From: Okapia johnstoni
Lineage: Eukaryota; Chordata; Mammalia; Artiodactyla; Giraffidae
Reading direction: 5' to 3'
Length of the DNA: 64,000 bases
Assembly: GCA_024291935.2 (NCBI GenBank)
Contig: CM044309.1
Span: 6,448,001 to 6,512,000 of the forward strand
In this document: positions 50,139 to 61,490 of the stretch, one piece after another
Position numbering within the stretch: position 1 is the stretch's first letter
Layout of the letters: each line of letters starts with the position of its first letter
Translations under genes and position numbers: made by a program
The notes under the pieces: generated by a model
Told to the model about the DNA's origin: nothing
The model's database searches: none
What the model saw: the letters and a program-made list of their open reading frames with translations, nothing else

Positions 50139-50350
50139 CATTTGAAAAGACCCTGATGCTGGGAACGATTGAAGGTGGGAGGAGAAGGGGACGACAGAGG
50201 ATGAGATGGTTGGATGGCATCACCAACTCAACGGACATGAGTTTGAGTAAACTCCGGGAGTTGGTGATGGACAGGGAGGCCTGTCGTGCTGCAGTCTATG
50301 GGGTCGCAAAGAGTGGGACACGACTGAGTGACTGAACTGAACTGAACTGG
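50139..50350 (+). mobile_element. BovB LINE 3' fragment with target-site duplication
   Basis: 212 bp from CATTTGAAAAGACCCTGATG to the CTGAACTGAACTGAACTG end. Flanked by the 11-bp duplication AAACAAGGACT at 50128-50138 and 50351-50361. Confidence 0.95.
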
Positions 50351-50361
50351 AAACAAGGACT

Positions 50362-53069
50362 GTAAAGTCCATTCCGGTGAGTGATCCATTTGGGTTTGTT
50401 TATTTGGTCATTTGAATACACCAGTCTAAGGACTGTGACTCCTGAGAATATCCGTTCTCATTTATCCGTATTTCCCTTAATTGACTAGATGAGAACCTTT
50501 AAAAATCTGAATAATGCTTGTGAGTAAATTATAATATCTTAATTAAATGCTGATATTCCCCAATGCATTAGAGACTGCCCCTTTTTGAACCCCCACTTAT
50601 GGAAAAATCTGCTCATCTGAAAACCTGTTAAAGCTTCCTACTTAGAGATAAAGCACTGTTTCACACTTTGGTGGCTCATTCCTTACATATATTTTAAAAG
50701 ACGAATATGTAAAACCTATGTTTTAAAAGGCCCTTTCATCAAAAAATAGTCATTCAATAAATTCCCCTGGTAAATATTAAAAAATAAAATAACCATAGTC
50801 TGATACGTTTCTAAGGGCAGATTTTTGCTGCATATACTCTAAAAGGCATAGTCAAATTAGATGTATCCCTCCTTTAATCTATAAGACTACAATCATTGCA
50901 TTTACTTTAGTTAAAGTGAGAACACCAAAAGCACCTACAGTCACTGTTATGGATAGTGCTGACTTATTCTACACTTAACAGGGAGATATAAAGCAGCCCT
51001 ACTTTACAACCATCTTTGTCATATTGTCACGCCCAGAACTCCCCCCAAGTTCCCCCCAAAGTATTAATTTCCTTCTTAGTTCATCAAATATGTAATAACT
51101 GGTACCAAGTGGCTATCAGTAAACCTTTAAAGCTCACACATTCAATCATGAATCATTCACTGATTTCCTTAAGCTCTCTACGATTGGCTATGGTTCATGT
51201 TAAGATATCTAATTGCACCTACTGGCCTTGATTTTTAAACCAACCTCTCCCATCGGAATCCTTAAACAGCTGACTAGCTCCCTCTAGCATCCTTTTGTAT
51301 ACTACACCCACAGGTCACAGTCGGAGGTTAGGGGCCTGCTGTGGGTTACTCTTCCTCTCTTGGCTAAGCTTATTAGGTGGCTCATCAAGATATTCCACTG
51401 ATCCAAACCCAAGGAGGCACAGTGCCCAAAGGTAGTGGTGGGACACCAACACAAAGAACATCCATCCTTTCAGAGCGCTAAATGCTAGGAATCAACAGTC
51501 AAACACAGTTGCATAAACAACCTCAAAATCTAGAAATGCTTTCCCATGGGAAGAAAGCAAAAGAAAAAAGTTGAGTGTCACACCTATTTTTACTTAGCAG
51601 TTCATCCTTTCTACCTGGAATATGTCTGCTGTCTGCATAAGCTGCATCTTTCATAAAACAAATGCAGTCAGATTTTCACATTCAAAATCAAATGTGAAGA
51701 ACAAAAATAACCTTCAAAGAGCCAGGTGCCAAAACTCGTTCCCACAGTGGGCAAAAGGGACATACAGTATAAGCACTTCATTTCACTATAAAATATGGAT
51801 ATACTTTTAAATATAGATAGATGGATTCGAATTTTGAGACTCCTTTCCCCCCAAAAAAAACTATTTTGATCTCATTCCAACTTGCCTTTTTATGATTGAA
51901 GTACCACTTGTAGATGATATGTATTTTCCAAATAACATCAAGCCATGTTTTTAACATTAAATTTTTAAAGTTTGCTACCTTGGCCAAAAATTGATTTTAA
52001 AATTACATATAATTTGCTGCCAGTGTTTTTACTACTCAGCAGAAGGCTAGGATCATTTCCAAAATGGAACGCCCTGTGTCACTACATATGATAACAAATG
52101 TTAGATTTAAGTTGCACATTCTGTATTTCTTCATGATAGGCATTTCAGTAAAAAAAAAAAATCTGAACACTCTACCTTGGCTGTCTAGTTGTCCCCAAAT
52201 ATACAGGGTAAATATGCACAATTCCCCTCTCTGGCTAAATAAATTAAAGGTTGGAAGTGAATACAATAGAACTTCACATTTGGAAATGGCCTTAGTGACA
52301 GGTTAGTTCAATTGTCATTTTGCCCAAGATCAAAGCTATGTTGGTACAAGAACCAAAATTAAAGGCCATGTCCCTTGACCTTCTGTTCTAGGTCTCCATT
52401 ACACTATATTGCTAGTTATCTTCTGTCCCCAATGTGACATGAACAAGTTGCTTTATTTTAAACTGTACTGTTATTGAATAAACCACTTTAATGTCTTTTT
52501 TCTGCCCATCCTCCTCTTTCCCCTATTAATTAAAAAAAGACTTATGTTCTAAACGTGGGGTACAGCATAGAGCTAGCCGAGGTCATATATCAAATCCTAC
52601 CCCTACTGTGAATAGGGAGCACTTGGGCACTGAGTCAGCTGAAATAAACAGGCTACTAAATCATAAAGGCCTATCTCTTTTCCATGGTGTTAGAAAAGAT
52701 GAACAGATTTCAGCAAACTCAGTCTTATAAAAGGTCTGAGCTGAACTTGACATTCCATGATAGTAACAGATGACAAGACAAAATGTGAAAATCACATTCT
52801 TGAACTAAACTGTCTAAGAAAAACGCACAGGAAGAAAATGTACTGATGTTAGCTTGGTTGACTTTCAGTATATTACATTTTGTAAAAATTTAAAAAGTAT
52901 TAAAATCTTCCTAGACTAGCTAGTATATTCTAGCCTGATAGACTTTTCTTTAATTAGATGCTATCATACCAAGTACCTTTGAATCAGCATTTATTTTTAC
53001 CAATAACATCTAAAAAGTATGGAGTTAAATAACTATGAAGAGGCATGTTCCTATCTATCTATCCACTAT
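50362..53069. other. MMP16: Repeat-poor intronic sequence
   Basis: About 2.7 kb without young repeats; a MIR-like scrap may lie at 52270-52420. Open frames at 51016-51231 (+), 51778-51987 (-) and 52064-52306 (+) look random. Confidence 0.5.
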
Positions 53070-53074
53070 CTACT

Positions 53075-53220
53075 GAGTATGATGTACATATATTCATTCA
53101 ATCATCAGAATAACCCCCTATAAGACAAGTACTGTTAGTATCTCTGTTTTAAAGACATGTGCATTGAGGCTCACATAGACTATCTAGTCTGTTACTGACT
53201 TAATCATTAACTTGTAAGTA
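53075..53220 (-). mobile_element. MIR SINE remnant
   Basis: Reverse MIR-like: ATCATCAGAATAACCCCCTA, AGTACTGTTAGTATCTCTG, CATTGAGGCTCACATAGAC. Confidence 0.6.
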
Positions 53221-53271
53221 AAAGACCTGGGGTTAGAATTCATTCAGGCAATCTGGCACCAGAATATGAGC

Positions 53272-53740
53272 TCTTTTTTAAAAAAATTTTTACGTGATTT
53301 ACAATGTTATGTTAGTTTTTCACAAAGTGATTCAATTTTATATGCATATATATGTATATATATTCTTTTTCAGGTTATTTCCCATTATAAAGTATTACAA
53401 GATACCGAATACCGTTCCCTCTGCTATATAGTAGTTCCTTGTTGTTTATCTATTTTATATATAGCAGTGTGTATCTGTTAATCTTAGACTCCTAATTTAT
53501 CCCTCCCCTTCTTTCTCCCCTTTGGTAACCATAAGTCTATTTTCTATGTCTATGAGTCTCTCTCTCTTGCATAATTAAGTTCATTTGTATCATATTTTTA
53601 GATTCCACATATAAGTCATACCATATGATATTTGTCGTTGTCTTATATACTTCACTTAGTAATGATAATCTCTAGGTCCATCCATGTTGCTGAAAATGAC
53701 ATTATTTCATTCTTTTTTATGGCTGTATAATCAGAACATG
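53272..53740 (-). mobile_element. L1 3' end, reverse
   Basis: Starts with a T-rich end, then ATTTACAATGTTATGTTAG, CCCTCTGCTATATAGTAGTTC, TTTGGTAACCATAAGTC, GGTCCATCCATGTTGCTG and TTTTTTATGGCTGTATAA: the reverse complement of the L1 3' UTR and ORF2 end. Confidence 0.88.
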
Positions 53741-56700
53741 TGCTCTTAATCACTATAGTATACCACAATAAAAATGAGCTGATAAATATAATTATATTCA
53801 CAGATATTTAAAATAAATTGTGATGCAATGCAACATAAAAGAGGACAATCTCAATTTTAAATAAATGTGCTAAAGCCTCAGAAAGTTCCTGAAGGAGCAT
53901 AATGAAAAAAATCTTTCTCTTTTGACATTGAACAAATTTAACTAATTGATTCAAATGTCCAATGTCTCTTTTTGCAATCCAGAAATAATTTCAATTGGTC
54001 ATTTACCAAATATTCTGAAGAGGTACATTTTGAGTAGTATTCTGAAGTAAGTCAGGCCTTAAAAATAAATTTATGTAAAATAATTGATTAATCCAACTTA
54101 AGAGAAAATAATTATACCACTGAAAAAGTACATTGAAATTTTCTTCTGTGAATAACCTGAAACAGCATGAAAAACAAAAAGTAACTTTAGCTCTGTCACT
54201 TTTAACCTGACTCTAAAGATGAAAAAGTTATTCTTGAAACCAACTGGACTCTTCCTTGAAAAAGAAGAAGAGACTCAAAAGAAGACCCAGCTGTACAGAG
54301 GGATGGACTTGGATGGTTGTTCTCTGTGGATTTCTCAGGGGTAGTGAGAGACAATATACCTCACTCACATAGGCTCATCTGTAAGCATTTCATGAAAAAC
54401 ACTAGATTTGGGCAACCTGACCAAGCAAGACTGAACAGAGAAACCCACAGTCAAGGTGGAGCTCACAGGAGAAGCTGAAGAGCCTGAGGACTAGGGAGTC
54501 TAGTGTGGTGGTCAGAGTTCTTGGCCCTTATGGTAGTCTGAACGGCCAGCACCCTTGGGATTCCAAAGCATGGAATCTTGCTGCAGGCTAAAAGCCTTAA
54601 TGAATCAGTTATGCAGCACCTGCTATTGACTGGTATAAAACTGTTACAGTGCAGAATTAAAGGATATAGTTAGAGTACCTTATTCAAGGAGGCTGACCAG
54701 ATAATGCTACCATCCTTCCATTAGCAAATAAAATAATGCATGTTGATTATTTAAGCAAGTGAAAACAAAAACAGGAAAAGGTCCCAACATCTGACATTTT
54801 AAAATCTGTAAAATATAATTTTTTAACTCTGAAATGTCTCACCACTAATTACTGCTAAGATTATACGCAGTATAAAGCTAATCCAAGCAAACTCTGAACT
54901 TTTAGGTAGATTCAGATAAACCTGAGAAAGGTAAATAAATACTAAAGAAACATATTGCAAGAAAAATGTAGGATTACACTCACAATTCATAGTATTTGTC
55001 ATAGAATAGCCTTTTGAAATCTAGAATCTTTCTTCTTTCTTTAAGAAAGAGACAACCTAATCAATTTTTGCTTTATCAGGTTTTTTATATGAGCATCATT
55101 CAGAGCATCACATGTTTTTATTTTACCACTAAATTGGTTTAAAATAAATTTCCTCACTAGAAATGTGTGCCATTATTTAAAAAAATAATAAACATGTTCA
55201 CATAAATACTTAACACCTGAAAAACTATGAAAGTTGTTGATGAAAGTTATTGATTATGAACTATATTCTACCTTAAGTTTCATGATAAAAGTGCTTGCAG
55301 TGTTAAGGAGTTCTAAAATCATTAGAATTTCCTCTACAAAAGAACACTATTCTAGAGACAAAATGACTTTTTAGAGTGTAGAGATTAACTCAGGATTCTT
55401 TGTTAGCAATTTAGCTTCTTTCTGACTAATGAACACCTCTAATCAAATGACAACAGTCTTTGAGTTTTAGTTAATATTAACAATGTACCTCCTTTGCATC
55501 ATGATAATGATTATATAGAGAAAGGCCTGCCCCCCAAAACTAGATCCAATGATATACAAAAATCAACAAATGTATACAGAAATGTTAACATTAAAAAGTA
55601 TTCTACCTGAAATATATAAGGAGGGGAATTTATTGAGTGTCTTCCATAGTGCTACTTCGGGCAGTGTCTCACCCTTCTTCTTAGCTGTAAGAGATGTTCC
55701 TTTTTGCTTCTTAAAAACAAAACAAATCAAAAAAAACAGAATGCACTCTTTCTCTGTAACAGTCTTTCACCAGCATATTAACAAATCTCTCCCGCTTGAA
55801 GTAACTAAAAATTTCAAAGATTCATACTCTCAAAAATCAGACAGGAAAGAGATAACATGAATACCTCTAAACAACTTAGTCCCACCTAGTGGGGAGGGAA
55901 CATAGGTTTTTAAACCTTAAATTGTAGAAAGGGAAAGTATGGGGGTCCCACCAATTGTAAAGTTCAGCAAGAATTAAAGCATTGTAATTGCAGTTGTCAG
56001 CATAGAAAGCTTCTCTTAGAAGCTTCATTCCAACTATAACTTAGTGTGCCTGCTAGCAAAAAAATTATGATACAAGCTTCATGCATGATTGATACCATTA
56101 CTGTTTATTCTAAGCTGGTCCACCAATCAAATAAAGCATTCTCAGTGTATGTTTTGCAACCAGAATGGGAAACACTATATAAATGCCTTTTTCGAAGAAG
56201 ATGTGATGGATTATTTTTCCCATTAGTGTTCCCTACCAAAAAGAAGCATCTAATAGGAGTGAATCAGGCAGAAATTCACGTCAGAAAATATCCTATCATC
56301 CTGTGTTCTTTATAGTATGCTGAATTAACTAGCAGCTAGCCTTACGATTTTTTTAAAATAAGAGATTATTACTACACATATATAAGCATATAAATCCAAC
56401 TAATGATATATTCAAATGCTTAAAAAAAACTATTTGGGAATAATGCAAACTCTGAAACATAATCTACTTTAAATCTTAGAAACTCTTCTTCATATCAGAT
56501 ATGGCACACGCCTCTTATCTTTCATAAATTTTTGCATTGTGTAATAAATACGGATGAACTTAAATAATCTCAAAATGGGGGCAGAAAAGCTATTTTTTCC
56601 ATGAACCGTTTTTAAACATATATCTTGAAGAAAGACAGTGATGGAAATTCTAAAGTAAAATCTTGGTTAGCAAAATCATAACTTTTTCTCACATAATAAT

Positions 56701-58324
56701 ATCTTCTTGAACTGAATGAGACATTCAAACTATGAACAAATACAAGCCCATTTATGTTTAGGCTCAAAAGGAAACCTAAAATAATTATCAGTAAGCTGAT
56801 GTTATTCCAATAATCTCTGAAAGCAAATCTAAGACTTTTCCAAAACAGGTAGCCATGAACCCAGGCTCTCCGTTCCTTTTTAGAGTGAGCAAGATAAAAA
56901 CTAGCCAGTACTTTCAACCACCTCCCCAACACCCCACCTCACCACCAGCACTACCAACCTGAAGCAATAGGCCCTTCTCTTTATAATCTTATAAATAGCA
57001 GCTTGCCACTTTCATTCCTCTAGTCTATGAATTACTTTTCACCTCCACATTAAATTATCTCTTAAGTGTTAGAAACAAAAATCCATCTGTGGCATGCAAT
57101 TCCAAAAGTTCAAACTGGCAACCAAGGAAAGTGTGGACTTACAGTTCCTCTCCTCTTTTTATTCAGAAAAACAAAGTGGTATTTTTCAAAGGATTTTGGT
57201 TTGAATTGGGGTTTTGATGTAATATGATCAGACTTAATATCTGCAAAGTCAGCTTCTGATGAGGGCTCTTACTTTTTCAAATACTTTGTTTCTCTACCAA
57301 CCATCACTACATGCAGTCCTAAGAACAGTTCATACAAATGCAGAATTATATTCAGAATATGCCCTTACATGGACCATTTATTATGCACACTTTGTATATG
57401 AATCTGTTCTATGAAACATGGTCAAATACTGTGCAACAGGTTCTGCTGTTGTGTAAACACACACTCCCAAGAAAATGACAATAAGCTTGAAAGAGTCAAA
57501 AATACAGGGGGAAAAAAATCACATTAGTCTTCTGAGACTTAATCATAATTCTTTTGAGGTGACAGAAGATCTAACCAAAAAGAGTATACTTTGTCTTTAC
57601 AAAGGCAACAAGCCCTTCTTATTTGCATTCAGCCCTGTAGGTGATAAACTGGCTAAAAACCAGGTGTATACAAGGTCCCATTGATGTACTGCAGTTACTG
57701 ACTTGAGCGCTGAGTTGATGACAGGAAGGGCACTTTGGCAGAGCTCTGACAAGTCGTTATCCTTAAGTTCCCTTTTGCTTTGTGTCTGTTGGTTCCCAAA
57801 GCTATCCACGTAAAACAAATGGCAATCTAAATTCTTTCTGTTTTGCCATGAGAGCGTGAAATCCAATTAAAGACACACCTCAGAACTACTACACTGGGTC
57901 ACATTTATTTTCACTTGGCGGGGGAGGGGAAGAGAAGACCCTTTAAAATGAGGCGGCTTTCATGCCCTCTGTGTAGCCAGATCCAGTTACAGTGTATTAA
58001 GTTATGTCTAAATGAGAAAAAGATTCTGTCTAGGCAAGTGTTTTATCACCAAGTCATGTTATTAAACAGATCAAGGATTCCCACGCTCTCTTCTAGACTC
58101 TTTGATTTTTTTAACCTCCTTTGTTAGGCACAAAACACAGAGAGAAAGATTTCAGGAACAATACCAAGGCAGCAAGCACATGATGCCAAGCAGTGAAATC
58201 TGTGTTCCCCGAGCAGAAGCAGCTTATTTATCACCAACTCAAACTGCTTTCATTCGACTACACGTTTGCTCTAGGTAGGCGTTCGCCTCCTTCCTTGGTA
58301 AAAAAGAATGGACTGGCCACAACC
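53741..58324. other. MMP16: Repeat-poor intron 1 proximal region
   Basis: About 4.6 kb next to exon 1 in which I recognise no BovB, Bov-tA, Bov-A2 or L1. It may hold intronic regulatory elements of MMP16, but no specific site can be named from sequence alone. Short open frames here (55549-55860, 56046-56315, 56612-56932 on minus, and others) have no domain similarity. Confidence 0.5.
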
Positions 58325-58550
58325 GTGTCTTTGAGCGCGCAGCCCCGCGCTTTGTGCTGCCGGGGATAACGGATTCTGTCTCAGGCGCATCCATCACCTA
58401 AGACGCAGGGAAACTCAACACGGGTCCCGGCGGCTGGAAGGGGAACAATGTCTGCAGACCCCGGCGGCCGGGGGCTACCGGGATCCAGGGAGTGGACGGA
58501 ACGGTCCGGGGAGCAGCCCCGGCGAAGGGGAAGGAAGAAAGCCCGGGCGC

Positions 58551-58556
58551 TCTTAC
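58551..58556 (-). other. MMP16: Splice donor of MMP16 intron 1
   Basis: On the minus strand the exon ends GTGGAG and the intron begins GTAAGA, matching the mammalian donor consensus. The exon/intron break is in phase 0. Open reading continues into the intron for about 50 codons, but these are GC-rich and not family-like, which supports splicing here. Confidence 0.9.
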
Positions 58557-58688
58557 CTCCACATTGAAATACTGCTCAGTTCCGCACACGGTAGCACATA
58601 AAATCCAAAGCAAGGTTTGCAAGTAAAATATCCCCGAATGGTGCACGAAATCCAACCGTCTCCCAGTGCTGGAGGTGAGTACGCTCAT
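58557..58688 (-). CDS. MMP16: MMP16 (MT3-MMP) first coding exon
   Basis: Minus-strand exon of 44 codons. It starts at the ATG at 58688-58686 and ends at the GAG codon 58559-58557, directly before GTAAGA, a consensus phase-0 splice donor. The peptide contains STGRRLDFVHHSG, then LQTLLWILCATVCG, then TEQYFNVE, which I recognise as the N-terminus of membrane-type matrix metalloproteinase 3. In this family the protein is a zinc endopeptidase anchored at the cell surface; it activates pro-MMP2 and cleaves matrix components. This exon gives only the hydrophobic signal peptide (about residues 17-34, cleavage near 31) and the first propeptide residues. The cysteine switch, catalytic HExxH, hemopexin domain and membrane anchor lie in later exons outside this window. 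The ATG has A at -3. A short run after the start (residues 2, 3 and 6) differs from the human protein as I remember it. Confidence 0.93.
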
Positions 58689-59136
58689 AGTGAACCGTGC
58701 CTCCGCGGATGGCCGGAATCCCCCCGGGCTTCTCGTCTCTCCCGCCCTCCTGCTTTCCTCTCAGAAGTCCTCGGTGGGCGAGGAGCCTGCAGGTTCACCC
58801 GACGCCGGGCAGGGGAGGGGAACCGCGGCCCCCGCGCCTGGCAGCCCCGGAGAAGCCGCGGCGGAGGCAGCTCAGCAGCAGCTCGCCCTCACCATCCTCG
58901 GGGGCCCGTGGCGCCCAGGTTCCCCCGCGGGGCAGCCTCTCGGCTCCGAGTCGCCGCCGCCGCCTCCAGCCCGAGCGTCCGCCGCCCCCCGCCGCCGCCG
59001 CCGCCTCCCGCTGCGGGCAGGGCCTCGCCGCTCCGGCTCCCTCGGCTGCGCCGTCCCTCTGCCCGCGCCCTCCGAACGCGCGGCCGGAATCTACATAGCT
59101 CCGCCTTCCCGGGGTCCGCCCCGCTCCCGGCTCGGG
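58689..59136 (-). promoter_or_regulatory. MMP16: MMP16 5' UTR and probable core promoter
   Basis: GC-rich stretch directly upstream of the start codon. There is no TATA box, as expected for a CpG-island promoter. It contains GCC/CGG trinucleotide runs (58952-58966 and about 58990-59012) that would be CGG repeats in the mRNA sense, several CCGCCC/GGGCGG-type GC boxes and no obvious upstream ATG close to the start. The transcription start cannot be placed exactly by eye; a few hundred bases of 5' UTR is typical of this gene. Confidence 0.6.
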
Positions 59137-59602
59137 GCGCGCGCGCGCGCACACACACAGACACACACACAGACACAACCGGACACGCACGCACACACAG
59201 ACACAGACACATATCTGTACACGAACACACAGACACACAGACACACATCTGCACACATACAGACACACACATCTGCACACGAGCACACGCATACACACGC
59301 ATCTGCACATGAACACACATCTGCACATGAACACACACACATACACACGCATCTGCACAAGAACACACATACACACACCTGCACACGAACATACACACAC
59401 AACCGGACACTCACACACACACAGACACACACATCTGCACACGAACACACACACAACCGGACACGCGCACACACACACACATCTGCACAAGAACACACCC
59501 ACAACCGTACTCGCGCGCGCGCACACACACATCTGCACACGAACACACACATCTGCACACGAACAAACACACACAAAAAAACCCGGACACGCACGCGCGC
59601 GC
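59137..59602. repeat. CA-rich minisatellite with embedded CATCTG motifs
   Basis: Begins with a (GC)7 run at 59137-59150, then about 450 bp of CA dinucleotides broken by recurrent words: CATCTGCAC followed by ACGAACAC, ATGAACAC or AAGAACAC, and ACCGGACAC or CCCGGACAC at about 59178, 59402, 59456 and 59582. The hexamer CATCTG occurs nine times (starting 59246, 59270, 59300, 59318, 59350, 59432, 59480, 59530, 59550) plus one CACCTG at 59376. The tract is nearly all alternating purine/pyrimidine, so Z-DNA is possible. It lies just upstream of the presumed MMP16 5' UTR. Confidence 0.9.
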
Positions 59603-60680
59603 TTCTTAAAGGAGCCGGCTGGTAACGGGGAACCGCGACTAGACCGCAGTGCGAGCAGCCCCTGGAAGCGCGGTCGGAGCCCGACACCCACAGCCGATCC
59701 CAAGGCGCGCACCGGAGAACCGGGGCGGCCCGGTCCTTGGATCTCGGCCTCTCTCTGCCGAGCGCCGAGAAACCAGTGCGCCCTTCCCGTGGCAGGGGCT
59801 GGGGGGCTCCGGCGGCGCCCCTAGTGTGGGCTGGGGAGCGGCCCGGCCCACGGGGCGACCGGCGCCCTCAGTCGGACCGGCCCCGGGAATCCGGGGAGCC
59901 CCCGCGTCCCTGCGCGCCGCTGGGGGGCCGGGGCCGGGGCCCGCTGACCAAGTTTGAGGAGCGGGAGATGGCAAGTCTGGGGCGGCCAAAACTTTGCTGG
60001 GGCCCCGGGATCAAGCCTGTGGCCTGCCGCCCCCCTGGATTCCCTTTGCCATCACTACTACACCCTGCCTTTGGGGACTCCGGGCGGGGGGCGAGACGGA
60101 AACCTGTCTCGGGAAACAGCGGCGGGGGTCTGGGGGACGAGAGGGAAATCCCTGTCAAAGGAAAGCCTGGCTTCCCAAAGATGCTCTGTCCCGGGGGACA
60201 CAGGGACACGCTGGACCCCAAAGAGGTGGTCCAGGTGTTCACAGAAGGCCGGGCCAGACGGGGCTCGGGCAAGAACCGCGAGGGGGAGCCCGGGGACGAA
60301 CCAGGCGGGAAGGAGAGGAGGGCGGCGGGCAGGGGCGGGAGCCCCGAGCGGGGAGAGGTTGCCGAGAGCGCCAGGAGCTGCGGGCAGGACGCGGAGGCTG
60401 CTGGCAGGCGGGCCGCAGCCGAGGCGGCCGAGGGGGACTGGAGCGGCCACGGATTGAGGCCGCGGACGGGGCCGCAGCCGCCACGGGCCCAGGGCAGGTG
60501 ATGGTTTGGCTCCAAGAGGAAGGGGGAAGGGAGACAGGCAGGCATCTGTCTGGGGGCCGTGCCAACAACTGCGCTTCTCCGGGGCGGCCAGCAGAGGGGC
60601 AGAGGGGCCCATCGGAGAGAAAGGCAGGCCAGGCTGAGAAGGGAGGCTGTACCTGGCACGACAGCTACCTCGGGGGTGGA

Positions 60681-60887
60681 AGAAGGAATCGACAAAGCAG
60701 ATTTCATGGGTGAGCTGGTAAAGGAAGAAGTGGAACTGCAAGAGGTCATGCAGATGGAAAATGTTGAAAAATACCTTGCCGAAAAATTGCATTGGACTGT
60801 AATCCTTTGTATCCTAAAGAGAAACACAAAAAAGCTGAGGATTGGGACTTTTTGAGTAATGCTTTAAAAACTCCAGGATATATGACC
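60681..60887 (+). other. Edge of CpG island, possible divergent exon
   Basis: A 297-nt open frame (60559-60855) runs out of the CpG island on the plus strand; its C-terminal half is acidic and not repeat-derived. CATGG|GTGAGC at about 60704-60714 resembles a splice donor. I do not recognise the peptide. It may be a divergent non-coding transcript from the bidirectional promoter, or nothing. Confidence 0.25.
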
Positions 60888-61174
60888 GGGGCTTTCCTAG
60901 TAGCTCAGTTGGTAAAGAATCCGCCTGCAATGCAGGAGAGTCCGGTTCGATTCCTGAGTCGGGAAGATGCCCTGGACAAGGGATTGGCTACCCACTCCAG
61001 TATTCTTGGGCTTCCCTTGTGGGTCAGCTGGTGAAGAATCCGCCGCAATGAGGGAGACCTGGGTTCAATCGCTGGGTTGGGAAGATCCTCTGGAGAAGAG
61101 AAAGGATTCCATGGACTTTACAGTCCATGGGGTCAAAAGAGTCAGACATGACTGAGTGACTTTAAAAAAAAAAA
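60888..61174 (+). mobile_element. Composite Bov-tA SINE
   Basis: tRNA, shortened BovA, tRNA, BovA, then an A12 tail; junction CTCCAGTATTCTTGGGCTTC as in the other two composites. A short ATGACC duplication at 60882-60887 and 61175-61180. Confidence 0.9.
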
Positions 61175-61289
61175 ATGACCTGCCCAATTTGATTCATGTC
61201 TCTTAGGGAGCCTTTCCTGACAATCCAGTCCCTTCCCTGCACAGCATGTCCTGTAGACAACGAATTTTGAAGAAAAAGAAATACTTTAT

Positions 61290-61490
61290 GTTGTATAGCG
61301 TATTAAAATCGGCAGAATGTTTCCACACATAGTGTCCCATTTAATTCTCACAAACATCCCTGAGGCTTTTGTTTTCATCTCACAGATGGAGAAAATGATG
61401 GTAATAAAAGATAACTTTCCATTCAAGTGGCAGAATTCAGACCTGAGTTTTCTGACTCCCAGTTCTGTGCATTTCTCAATACACTCCACT
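61290..61490 (-). mobile_element. MIR SINE remnant
   Basis: Reverse MIR: CATTTAATTCTCACAAACATC, TTCATCTCACAGATGGAGAAA, GGCAGAATTCAGACCTGAG, CTGACTCCCAGTTCTGTGC. Confidence 0.72.

Larger units (their letters stand above)
1..58556 (-). other. MMP16: MMP16 intron 1 (partial, at least 58.5 kb)
   Basis: Everything on the 3' side of exon 1 on the minus strand. No second MMP16 exon (the propeptide segment beginning VWLQKYG and continuing to the cysteine-switch region) was recognised, so the window is taken to lie entirely in intron 1. Intron 1 of MMP16 is known to be very long in mammals. Its content is mostly transposable elements in both orientations. It ends at the left edge of the window, not at a visible acceptor. 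Confidence 0.75.
58325..60680. promoter_or_regulatory. MMP16: CpG island over MMP16 exon 1
   Basis: Abrupt change from an AT-rich intron to CpG-dense sequence, spanning exon 1 and about 2 kb upstream, and returning to AT-rich DNA at about 60700. CpG dinucleotides are not depleted, unlike everywhere else in the window, which indicates germline hypomethylation. G-runs near 59920-59945 could form a quadruplex. No repeats except the CA/E-box minisatellite interrupt it. The large open frames on both strands here have no family resemblance and are due to low stop-codon density. Confidence 0.85.

Noticed and set aside
1..58556. MMP16 exon 2
   Set aside because: I looked for the propeptide segment starting VWLQKYG on the minus strand and did not find it; a translated search would be decisive.
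59137..59602. CRISPR-like array of short repeats with spacers
   Set aside because: The units are irregular CA-rich words without constant repeat length or unique spacers, in a mammalian promoter.
58795..59712. Very long open frames on both strands over the CA/GC region
   Set aside because: They translate to Cys/Val or His/Thr dipeptide-like repeats and proline/arginine-rich low-complexity sequence; this is expected from a stop-poor CA repeat and CpG island, and the strands overlap each other.
59737..60827. 200-320 codon open frames on both strands upstream of MMP16
   Set aside because: Overlapping frames in all phases, no domain, no splice logic; high GC content removes stop codons by chance.
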